A stretch of DNA of 64,000 nt from Pseudomonadota bacterium (GTDB taxonomy: Bacteria; Pseudomonadota; Gammaproteobacteria; Burkholderiales; Burkholderiaceae_C): positions 1 to 64,000 of the forward strand of contig JAKARB010000007.1 of NCBI GenBank assembly GCA_021819435.1, read 5' to 3'. A program made the translations under genes and the position numbers. Positions 38,855 to 45,746 of this stretch are shown piece after piece. Positions within the stretch are counted from its first letter, which is position 1. Every line of letters begins with the position of its first letter. The notes beneath the pieces were generated by a model. The model was not told the origin of the DNA and did no database searches. It was given only the letters and a program-made list of their open reading frames with translations.

Positions 38855-39286
38855 TCACCTGGCCGTCAGCTCAATTTGCCGCGCCAGCGCCGCAAACGCC
38901 TCGAACTGATCGGCAGGCAGGCCCGATGTCGCCATGGCCAGCGTGCCCCCCGCCGACGCGACCTCGCATTGCACCGCCAACAGCCGCTGCGCATCGCCCA
39001 GGCGCGGCAGCACCGGCCCCGCGAACAGCAGGCGGCCAGCGTGGGCCAGCATCAGCGTCGGGAAGGTCTCCACATCGATGTCGCCGATGGCATCGGCCTC
39101 GTCCTCGATGTCGATCCAGCGATAGCGGTGACCAGGGTTGGCCAGCCGCAGGGCGTCGAAGATGGCTTCGTACTCGCGGCAGGTGCCGCACCAGGCCGCG
39201 CACAGGCAGACCACATCGAGTGCAGGCTCGGACGCTGAGGCCACGGCAGGCACAACAACAGGCGCGACAGGCTTCTCCAGGGACAT
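38855..39286 (-). CDS. Thioredoxin-like protein
   Basis: 143 residues from ATG at 39286 (MSLEKPV); ATG at 39295 is an in-frame alternative, and the frame continues further upstream without family features. The active site reads CLCAAWCGTCREYEAIF, a WCGTC variant of the thioredoxin CxxC, followed by the family cis-Pro region in DIDVETFPTLMLAHAGRLLF. There is no signal peptide, so it is cytoplasmic; an extra Cys pair (VVCLC) precedes the active site. A role in thiol-disulfide exchange is likely, but partners are unknown. It converges on the end of the GGDEF-EAL gene. Confidence 0.85.
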   Translation of the reverse strand: MSLEKPVAPVVVPAVASASEPALDVVCLCAAWCGTCREYEAIFDALRLANPGHRYRWIDIEDEADAIGDIDVETFPTLMLAHAGRLLFAGPVLPRLGDAQRLLAVQCEVASAGGTLAMATSGLPADQFEAFAALARQIELTAR

Positions 39287-39510
39287 GGCGGCCATTGTCG
39301 CGCAGGACTCGGCCGGGCGTGGACACGCCTGGTTACCGCCACCACCGCGCACCACGCATCGGCCACCCACCCTCGCGGTATCCTCGGCCCCATCCGGCGC
39401 GCCTCTGCGAACACCCGCAGTGCCCCCACCAACGCCCCAACTCGCGAACGCGCCCATTCCATGCTCTCCAGCGTTTCCGCCCTCTCCCTTTCGTCAGCCA
39501 AGGAAGCCTC

Positions 39511-39912
39511 ATGACCCGCACTCGCAAAGCCCTCGCCTTCACCGTCGCCCTGGCCCTGAGCCACACCGCTGGCCTGCAGGCCGCCCACGCCGGCATGATC
39601 ACCACCGACGCCGTCGCCGCCCAGGCCACCCAGGCCGAAGCCCAGTCGCGCCGCGCTGCCGTGCTGGCCACGCTCAACCGCGCAGACGTCGCGCAGGCCC
39701 TGGCCGCCAAGGGCGTCGACATGGACGCTGCCCGCGCCCGCGTCGCCTCGCTGTCCGACGCCGAAGTCGTGGCCCTGGCCGACCAGCTCGACCACGCCCC
39801 CGCCGGCGCCTCGGACGTGCTCGGCGTCATCGTCTTCATCTTCCTGGTGCTGCTGGTGACTGACATCCTCGGCCTCACCAAGGTGTTCCCCTTCACCCGC
39901 TCCATCCGCTGA
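39511..39912 (+). CDS. PA2779-family small membrane protein
   Basis: 133 residues from ATG at 39511, preceded by AAGGAAG. A Sec signal (RKALAFTVALALSHTAGLQAAHA) precedes a short helical region (QSRRAAVLATLNRADVAQALAAKGVD, DAARARVASLSDAEVVALADQL) and one C-terminal membrane helix (DVLGVIVFIFLVLLVTDILGL). This matches the PA2779 family (DUF6627), whose genes are commonly paired with a PA2778-type C39 peptidase, as here 48 bases downstream. The helix-turn-helix-like middle binds nothing known. Confidence 0.87.
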   Translation: MTRTRKALAFTVALALSHTAGLQAAHAGMITTDAVAAQATQAEAQSRRAAVLATLNRADVAQALAAKGVDMDAARARVASLSDAEVVALADQLDHAPAGASDVLGVIVFIFLVLLVTDILGLTKVFPFTRSIR

Positions 39913-39960
39913 AGCAAGGCGGCGGCGGTCTTCCCCAGCCTGCGGTTCCACGCTGCAACG

Positions 39961-41058
39961 ATGAACGCACCCAGGCCTGACCGCCGGCGCCTGGGCCGAC
40001 TCGCCTTGGGCACCGTGCTGTCACGGGCGTGGCCCTGGCGCGCGCTGATCTCCCCGGCGTCGGCCACAGGCGCCACCCGCGCCGCCACCGCCCTCGCACC
40101 CGCCGCCCTCACAGGCTGCGCCAGCTGGGGCACCTGGAACGACGAAGGTTCGGCCCAGGCCCGCGCCCTGGTGGCAGACCCGCCCGCCGGCCTGCCGCGC
40201 GCCGTCCACCTGGCCGACACCCCCTTCTTCCCGCAAACCGAGTTGCAGTGCGGCCCCGCCACCCTGGCCACCCTGCTGCAAGCCATCGGCAGGCGAGCGA
40301 CCCCGGCCGAGCTCGCGCCGCAACTCTTCGTGCCCGAACGCGGCGGCAGCCTGCAAATCGAGATGCTGGCCGCGCCCCGCCGCCACGATGCCCTCGCCAC
40401 CCGCCTGCCCTCACGGCTCGACGCCGTGCTGCGCGAACTCGCCGCCGGCCACCCCGTGGGCGTGATGCAAAACCTCGCGCTCGACTGGATACCGATGTGG
40501 CACTTCGCCGTGCTCATCGGCTTCGACCTCGATCGGGGCGAAGCCATCCTGCGCTCGGGCACCACGCGCGAGCAGCGCCTCGACCTGTTGACCTTCGAGC
40601 GCACCTGGGCGCGCGCCCAACGCTGGGCCTTCGCCGTGTCACCGCCCGAAGAGCCGCCCGCCACCGCCGAGCCACCCGCCATGCGCGAGGCCCTGCTCGG
40701 CTTCGAACGCGTGGCGCCGCCCGCGCGCGCCGTCACCGCCTGGCAAGCCGCTGCCCGCCGCTGGCCCGACGACCTCGTCATCGGCATGGGCCTGGGCAAC
40801 AGCCTGCTACAAGCCGGCCGCCCCGAAGACGCCGCCCAGGCCTTCGCCCAGGTCGCAACCCGGACCGACGCGGCCGCCGCCTGGAACAACCTCGCCAACG
40901 TGCGACTGCGCCAAAGCCGCCTGCCCGAGGCGCGCGACGCCGCCCGCCGCGCCGTGCTGCGCGCCGCCGCCGCCGAACCGGGCGTGCTCGAAGCCACCCG
41001 GGCCACGCTGGCCGAGGTCGAGGCGGCGTTCGCGGCGGCGGGCAACCCGCGCCCCTGA
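39961..41058 (+). CDS. PA2778-family C39-like cysteine peptidase with TPR tail
   Basis: 365 residues. An N-terminal signal-like segment ending near TGCASWG has a lipobox-like AALTGC, so it may be a lipoprotein. The papain-like C39 domain shows the nucleophile region in FFPQTELQCGPATLATLL and the His in MWHFAVLIGFDLDRG. After residue about 240 come TPR-like helices (WQAAARRWPDDLVIGMGLGN, AAAAWNNLANVRLRQSRLPEA). The C39 peptidase fold in this family is best known in bacteriocin processing, but PA2778/PA2779 pairs are not associated with bacteriocins here. The true function is unknown. Confidence 0.87.
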   Translation: MNAPRPDRRRLGRLALGTVLSRAWPWRALISPASATGATRAATALAPAALTGCASWGTWNDEGSAQARALVADPPAGLPRAVHLADTPFFPQTELQCGPATLATLLQAIGRRATPAELAPQLFVPERGGSLQIEMLAAPRRHDALATRLPSRLDAVLRELAAGHPVGVMQNLALDWIPMWHFAVLIGFDLDRGEAILRSGTTREQRLDLLTFERTWARAQRWAFAVSPPEEPPATAEPPAMREALLGFERVAPPARAVTAWQAAARRWPDDLVIGMGLGNSLLQAGRPEDAAQAFAQVATRTDAAAAWNNLANVRLRQSRLPEARDAARRAVLRAAAAEPGVLEATRATLAEVEAAFAAAGNPRP

Positions 41059-41247
41059 ACCCGGCATCATCGATGCCGCATCAGCGATCTGCGGCGGCCA
41101 GCCGTCTCCGTGCGGTGTCCAGGCCTCCGCGCGCGTCATCCAAACGCCATCCGCATGCCACTTGAGCGGCCGCCCCCGCTGACGCCCTCTGGCTTGAGCC
41201 ACAATCGGCGGCAGGCAAACCGCCAGCCATCCGACAGGAGCAACACC

Positions 41248-41865
41248 ATGCCAGTGATCGTGGTCGCCAATCCCAAAGGCGGCGTGGGCAAATCCACGCT
41301 GTCGAGCAACATCGCAGGCTGCTTCGCCCGACAGGGCCACCCCGTGATGCTGGGCGACGTCGACCGCCAGCAGTCCTCGCGCCTGTGGCTGAAGCTGCGC
41401 CCCGAGACCATGCCTCGCATCCAGACCTGGGACGTGAGCGAAGACCACATCGCCCGCCCGCCCAAGGGCGTCACCCACGTGGTGCTGGACACCCCCGCCG
41501 GCCTGCACGGCAGAGGCCTGGACGCGGTGATGAAGCTCGCCGACAAGGTCATCGTGCCCTTGCAGGCCAGCGTCTTCGACATCTACGCCACGCAGGAGTT
41601 CGTCGCCGCGCTGGCCAAGAAGGGCCGAGCAGAGGGCAAGCAGGTCGCCGTGGTCGGCAACCGCATCAAGGACCACACCAAGGCCACCGAGCACCTCAAG
41701 GAGTTCCTGCAGACGCTCGACGTGCCCCTGCTCACGCTGCTGCGCGACACGCAGAACTACGCCCACCTCGCCGCCCACGGCCTCAGCCTGTGGGACGTGC
41801 CTGCCGCCAAGGTCGAGAAGGACCTGGCGCAGTGGGAGCCGATCCTGGCTTGGCTGAAGGCCTGA
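41248..41865 (+). CDS. Orphan ParA-family ATPase
   Basis: 205 residues with a good AGGAG upstream of the ATG. The deviant Walker A is PKGGVGKSTLSSN (residues 9-21), then DVDRQQSS (Walker A-prime), VLDTPAG (Walker B) and VIVPLQASVFDI. It is shorter than chromosomal ParA (about 260 residues) and no parB or parS gene follows, so it is an orphan MinD/ParA-type positioning ATPase, as often found in Burkholderiales, perhaps for cellular cargo such as chemosensory arrays. The next gene converges. Confidence 0.92.
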   Translation: MPVIVVANPKGGVGKSTLSSNIAGCFARQGHPVMLGDVDRQQSSRLWLKLRPETMPRIQTWDVSEDHIARPPKGVTHVVLDTPAGLHGRGLDAVMKLADKVIVPLQASVFDIYATQEFVAALAKKGRAEGKQVAVVGNRIKDHTKATEHLKEFLQTLDVPLLTLLRDTQNYAHLAAHGLSLWDVPAAKVEKDLAQWEPILAWLKA

Positions 41866-41880
41866 GGCCCCGCGCCTCAG
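41862..41880 (+). terminator. Hairpin at the end of the parA-like gene
   Basis: CTGAGGC (41862-41868) pairs with GCCTCAG (41874-41880) across a 5-base loop, beginning at the stop codon. A second hairpin of 9-base arms lies at 41917-41942 at the end of the convergent amidotransferase gene. Neither has a T-run. Confidence 0.4.
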
Positions 41881-41928
41881 CGTAAGCTCAACTCGGCCTT
41901 TCAGCCCCGCGATGGAAGGCCAGGCTGC

Positions 41929-42711
41929 TCAGCGCCTGGCCTCGCGGTGCGCGCGGCACGCCAGGCCAAACGCCTCGAAGATGCGCTGCGACACCGGGTT
42001 CTCGTGAGCCAGCCACTCCGGGTGCCACTGCATGCACAGGTTGAAGCCGGCACCAGGCTGGCTGAAGGCCTCGACGATGCCGTCCGGCGCCAGCGCCTCC
42101 ACCCGCAGCCCCGGCGCCAACTGCTTGACGCCCTGACCGTGCAAGCTGTTGACGCGCACCTGCATGCCCTCGCGCACCGAAGCGGGCAACCCTTCGAGCA
42201 CGCGGTCCAGCGTGCCGCCGGGTTGGATGTGGATCGCGTGCGCCAACCCATATTCCTGCTCCACCGGCAGGCTGTCGTCACCCCGGTGATCCATGTGGCC
42301 GGGTTGCTCCTGCACCGCCTGATGCAATGAGCCCCCCATCGCCACGTTGACCTCCTGCAAGCCACGGCAAATGGCGAGCAAAGGCACGCCACGTTCGAGC
42401 GCCGCGCGGATCAGCGGCAGCGTCCAGGCGTCGCGCACCGGGTCCAGCGGCAAGGTCTCGTCGTGCACGGCCTCTCCAAAGTGGCTGGGATGCACGTTCG
42501 ACGGCGAGCCCGTCAGCAAGACCCCGTCGATGAGGTCCAGCGCCGCCAACAACTCGCCCGGCTGACCACCCGGCACCATCAAGGGCACGGCCCCCGCCAG
42601 CCGGATCGCGTCGACGTACTTGCGACCGACCACATGGAAGGGATGCCGCCCCAGCACACGCTGACAAGACGGCAACAGGACGAGGGGAGGGGAGTCGTTT
42701 CGGGCAGCCAT
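41929..42711 (-). CDS. Class I glutamine amidotransferase-like hydrolase (PuuD/gamma-glutamyl-GABA hydrolase type)
   Basis: 260 residues from ATG at 42711; an ATG 33 bases upstream is in frame. The catalytic triad of class I glutamine amidotransferases is present: Cys115 in AICRGLQE, and His230 and Glu232 in MQWHPEWLAH. The fold matches the PuuD family, which hydrolyses gamma-glutamyl bonds such as gamma-glutamyl-GABA in putrescine breakdown. There is no Puu neighbour in the window, so the actual substrate is uncertain. Confidence 0.88.
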   Translation of the reverse strand: MAARNDSPPLVLLPSCQRVLGRHPFHVVGRKYVDAIRLAGAVPLMVPGGQPGELLAALDLIDGVLLTGSPSNVHPSHFGEAVHDETLPLDPVRDAWTLPLIRAALERGVPLLAICRGLQEVNVAMGGSLHQAVQEQPGHMDHRGDDSLPVEQEYGLAHAIHIQPGGTLDRVLEGLPASVREGMQVRVNSLHGQGVKQLAPGLRVEALAPDGIVEAFSQPGAGFNLCMQWHPEWLAHENPVSQRIFEAFGLACRAHREARR

Positions 42712-42923
42712 GCCGGGATCTTGCAACCTCCATGCCGAGGCCATCCGCTGGAGTAGAGGCCGCGTTCGCCGCCATCTTCACAAATGCTTGCACTTTGGCC
42801 CCGGCAGGACGGCCCCCAAGCGGGGGAATCGCGCGGCCGTTTCTCCCCTTTTGCGATACCTTCCCGCCACACGATGCCTGGGGCGCCTGAACCCTGGCCC
42901 GCACACATTCCCAGGGACGGCCC

Positions 42924-43091
42924 ATGACCGATCTAGCCGGCATCCAGCACGCGCTGGGCGATGCCTCGCCCGTTGCTTTCGCCAACACATCCGCCGCCTC
43001 GGCCATCTCAAGCCTGCTGCCCAGCGGCCCGAAACAACGCACCCGCCTGCTGCGCCTGCACACCCCGCTGGGTGCCGATGTGTTGCTGGCG
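42924..43091 (+). pseudogene. VgrG N-terminal fragment (type VI spike), truncated by an insertion element
   Basis: About 56 codons from ATG 42924 resemble the start of a type VI secretion VgrG protein (QRTRLLRLHTPLGADVLLA), the first turn of the gp27-like domain. The reading frame then continues straight into transposase sequence at about 43090, so the rest of VgrG is lost. VgrG proteins normally exceed 600 residues. No other type VI gene is present in the window. Confidence 0.7.
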
Positions 43092-43370
43092 GCACTGCTG
43101 ATGGCCATCTGGCGACGCAAACCCAAGGCGCCGGTCACGTTGCACTCCGATCAGGGCTGTCAATTCACCAGCCACGAGTGGCAGGACTTCCTCAAGAGCC
43201 ACAACCTGGTGGCCAGCATGAGCCGCCGTGGCAACTGCCATGACAACGTTGTGGCCGAGAGCTTCTTCCAGTTGCTCAAACGCAAGCGAATCAGGCGCCA
43301 GATCTACCTAACCAGGGATCTGGCCCGCAGCGATGTCTTCCACTACATCGAGATGTTCTACAACCCACGA
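43092..43370 (+). mobile_element. Internal fragment of an IS3-family transposase (orfB)
   Basis: About 93 codons code for an IS3-family orfB segment: ALLMAIWRRKPK, HSDQGCQFTSHEWQDFL (with the second Asp of the DDE site), SMSRRGNCHDNVVAESFF (with the final Glu) and RSDVFHYIEMFYNP. The N-terminus with the first Asp and the C-terminal end are missing, and no terminal inverted repeats were found, so it cannot transpose. It is fused in frame to the vgrG stub upstream. Confidence 0.85.
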
Positions 43371-43403
43371 GTGTCTAGGGAAGCCGGGGCGATTCAGACA
43401 GCC

Positions 43404-43592
43404 ATGACCAAGAACGCCAGCATTCGGCAACGGGACACATTCATCGCAATGACCATCGGCGTCAGTTTGAACACGTCGGCTCACATGGCCGAAGCTCAAA
43501 CACCTCCCCCACCGACCTGTGAGGTCATGCCTTGGTCCGAGCGCGAGTCAGTGCAGGCACCCACCATGCTGACCCAACCAAAGTTCGTGTAA
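43404..43592 (+). CDS. Unrecognised short ORF with signal-peptide-like start
   Basis: In the same frame as the vgrG-IS3 chimera, after the IS fragment, lies ATG 43404 with 62 codons. The start (MTKNASIRQRDTFIAMTIGV) looks like a signal peptide with cleavage near AEAQT, and then PPPPTCEVMPWSE. The frame stops at 43590-43592. The next stretch in another frame continues a plausible coding sequence, so it could be the start of a frameshifted gene. Function unknown. Confidence 0.3.
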   Translation: MTKNASIRQRDTFIAMTIGVSLNTSAHMAEAQTPPPPTCEVMPWSERESVQAPTMLTQPKFV

Positions 43593-43921
43593 CAGGGTGG
43601 ACGATCACTCACACTTGGTATGCACCCACCATCGGTCGAGCCGTCATGAAGGCCAGCCTGCGGCTGGGCGATCCTCACTACACTGCCTTCTACGAGTCGA
43701 TACTGGACCGCGCCAACACCACGATCATAGAGTTACAGTCTTTCGAAGGGGCGGGGAAACGTTGCGCAGACAAGCCTTTGCTGAAGGCGAGGCGCCCTGA
43801 GATGTACATCCCCCTGGGTTACCCCGCTGTTCAGAGCAACACGTGGCAATGGTCGTTTCAGATGCGCGAGCATCTCCCTCGCCGCGCTGAGTGATGGCTC
43901 CACCACCTCCCTGCCCCACTC
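43593..43921. other. Stretch with ORF remnant before the cutA pseudogene
   Basis: Within this 329-base region, one frame (a shift from the ORF at 43404) stays open to 43894 and reads TITHTWYAPTIGRAVMKAS and RLGDPHYTAFYESIL. I recognise no family, and no independent start has a good ribosome site. It may be the frameshifted remainder of the gene at 43404. Confidence 0.35.
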
Positions 43922-44248
43922 ATGCTCCTCATCCAAACCACCACTCCCACCCGCGACGAAGCATTGCGCCTCGCACGCGAGCTCGTCAAACAGCGCTTGG
44001 TGGCCTGCGCCCAGGTATGCGACATCGAAAGCGTCTACCTGTGGGAAGGCGGGTTGCAATAGGAGCCCGAATGCCGCCTGCAGCTCAAAACAACCGAGGA
44101 CAGGTGGCCCGAGGTGGAGCGCTTCATCCGCGAATGGCACAGCTACGACGTGCCGGCCATCTTCGCGGTGCCGGTCACGCAGGCCAGCGAAGCCTACTGT
44201 GCGTGGGTGCGCGAATGCACGCGCGCCGCGCCGGCCCCATCGGCATGA
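43922..44248 (+). pseudogene. cutA: cutA, broken by an in-frame amber codon
   Basis: The frame 43922-44248 (109 codons) codes for a CutA1-type divalent-cation-tolerance protein: MLLIQTTTPTRDEALRLARE, LVKQRLVACAQVCDIESVY, LWEGGLQ, CRLQLKTTEDRWPEVERFI and SYDVPAIFAVPV. Codon 47 is TAG (44060-44062), just after GLQ, where a Gln (CAG) is expected from family members. The rest of the frame keeps the conserved fold, so the gene looks newly inactivated by one C-to-T change, unless an amber suppressor is present or the base is an assembly error. The wild-type protein forms trimers linked to copper tolerance. Confidence 0.85.
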
Positions 44249-44257
44249 AGCAGCCGC

Positions 44258-45490
44258 TCATTGCCACAACTCGTCGAGGTGCTTGAAGCCCCATGCCTCA
44301 GGGTCCTCGGGACCCGTGATGCTGTCCTTGCAGGAAGGCGAAGCCAGGTTGAGGGTCTGCAAGGGGATGGGTTCTTTGGATCGCAATGAGAAGAACACCC
44401 GCACCTTGGGTGCCACCAAGGACTCGGCGTTGGCCTCGACGACCACGGCCAGCCGGTTGGATGCGAGCTTCACCAGCGAGCCGACTGGGTAGATGCCCAA
44501 GGCCTTCACGAAGGCGTTGAAAACGCGCTTGTCGAAATGCCCTTCCCAGCGGGCCATTTCTCGAATGGCCTTCGCGGGATCCCAGGCCTGCTTGTAAGGC
44601 CGGTGCGAGGTGACGGCGTCGTAGACATCGCACACCGCGCCCATGCGAGCCAGCAGCGAGATGTCGTCCCCCACCAGCCCGTGCGGATAGCCCTGGCCGT
44701 TCACCTTTTCGTGGTGGTGCAGTGCGATGTCCTGCACCTCGATGGGGGCGCCGCTTTCTTTGAGCACCTTGGCGCCAGCCGCCGAGTGAGCGCGCATGAC
44801 CGCGAACTCCTGATCCGTGAGCTTGCCCGGCTTGTTGAGGATGTCGAGGGGCATGAGGGCCTTGCCCAGGTCGTGCATCAGGCCGCCCACGCCTGCCAGC
44901 TTGGTTTGCTGCTCGTCCAGGTTCAGCTCGCGGGCCAACGAGAGCATCAAGGCGCACACCGCCACGGAGTGCATGTAGGTGTAGTCATCGTGCGTCTTCA
45001 ACCTGGCCACGCTGAGGATGGCAGAGGCATTTCTCTGCAAGGACGCAGAGATGTCTTCTACCAAAGGCAAGGTGAATGCCGGATCGATCGCTTTGCCAAG
45101 GCGGGCATCGTTGAACATCGACTCGACCGCGACCTTGGCTCCCCGGCAGATCTTGCGCGCCCGTTCGATTTCCGACGCCATCGAGGGGACGGGCGCGGTC
45201 TTGCTGGCTGCACAAGCCGCTTCAGGCGTCGGCTGAGCCGGTGCATCGGCCTGCTCGCAGGCGGTCTCGGGCCCCGATGGCGATGTCGGGGCAGCCTGGG
45301 ACAACGGGGCTTCGCCCTTGGTGCAGTCGATCCAAACTTCCTGGATGCCTGCATCGCGGATGGCCCGGATGTCGTCTGGTTTGGTCAGCAAGAAACTGCC
45401 ACGTAGGAAGGGGTGCTGAAGCCACGAACCGCCGAGCTTCTGGATGAACATGCCTGTTCGCAACTCCATCACCGAAATGCGCATCACCAT
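44258..45490 (-). CDS. HD-GYP domain cyclic di-GMP phosphodiesterase
   Basis: 410 residues, started at ATG 45490 (an ATG at 45484 is also in frame). An N-terminal DUF3391-like region (VMELRTGMFIQKL, GSWLQHPFLRGSFLL) and an Ala/Pro-rich linker precede the HD-GYP core: SVAVCALMLSLA, VGGLMHDLGKALMP, HHHEKVNGQGYPHGL (with the GYP motif) and MGAVCDVYDAVTSHRPYK. The metal-binding His and Asp are intact, so it is a likely c-di-GMP hydrolase. It is cytoplasmic, downstream of the degenerate GGDEF-EAL gene on the same strand but beyond a terminator. Confidence 0.92.
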   Translation of the reverse strand: MVMRISVMELRTGMFIQKLGGSWLQHPFLRGSFLLTKPDDIRAIRDAGIQEVWIDCTKGEAPLSQAAPTSPSGPETACEQADAPAQPTPEAACAASKTAPVPSMASEIERARKICRGAKVAVESMFNDARLGKAIDPAFTLPLVEDISASLQRNASAILSVARLKTHDDYTYMHSVAVCALMLSLARELNLDEQQTKLAGVGGLMHDLGKALMPLDILNKPGKLTDQEFAVMRAHSAAGAKVLKESGAPIEVQDIALHHHEKVNGQGYPHGLVGDDISLLARMGAVCDVYDAVTSHRPYKQAWDPAKAIREMARWEGHFDKRVFNAFVKALGIYPVGSLVKLASNRLAVVVEANAESLVAPKVRVFFSLRSKEPIPLQTLNLASPSCKDSITGPEDPEAWGFKHLDELWQ

Positions 45491-45565
45491 CTTGTTACTG
45501 CCTTGTGGTCGAAAGCTGGTTGGCCCGTTCGCTTTTTGATGGCGAAGCAACCCCAGACACTCAAC

Positions 45566-45592
45566 AATTTAAGACAGCTAGCCCAAATGCAA
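45566..45592 (-). promoter_or_regulatory. Candidate promoter of the HD-GYP gene
   Basis: On the minus strand TTGCAT (45592-45587) and TAAATT (45571-45566) are separated by 15 bases, in an AT-rich patch about 76 bases before the start. The spacer is shorter than the usual 17. Confidence 0.3.
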
Positions 45593-45662
45593 AGTCCAAA
45601 AAAACACTAAAAATGATTGAATTGATAAGGTCATCCGTTCGGTCGGTTGATTTGGCGAAAGC

Positions 45663-45685
45663 AAAAAAGGCTGACAACGTCAGCC
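45663..45685 (-). terminator. Rho-independent terminator of the GGDEF-EAL gene
   Basis: On the minus strand GGCTGAC-GTT-GTCAGCC (45685-45669) is followed by TTTTTT. It lies 61 bases after the stop of the upstream gene and separates it from the HD-GYP gene. Confidence 0.85.
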
Positions 45686-45746
45686 CTCGCATGGCCCTGT
45701 CCTGCGCGGACAGGCCCCTCATCAGCAGTGCGCGGCTCCCCGCGTT

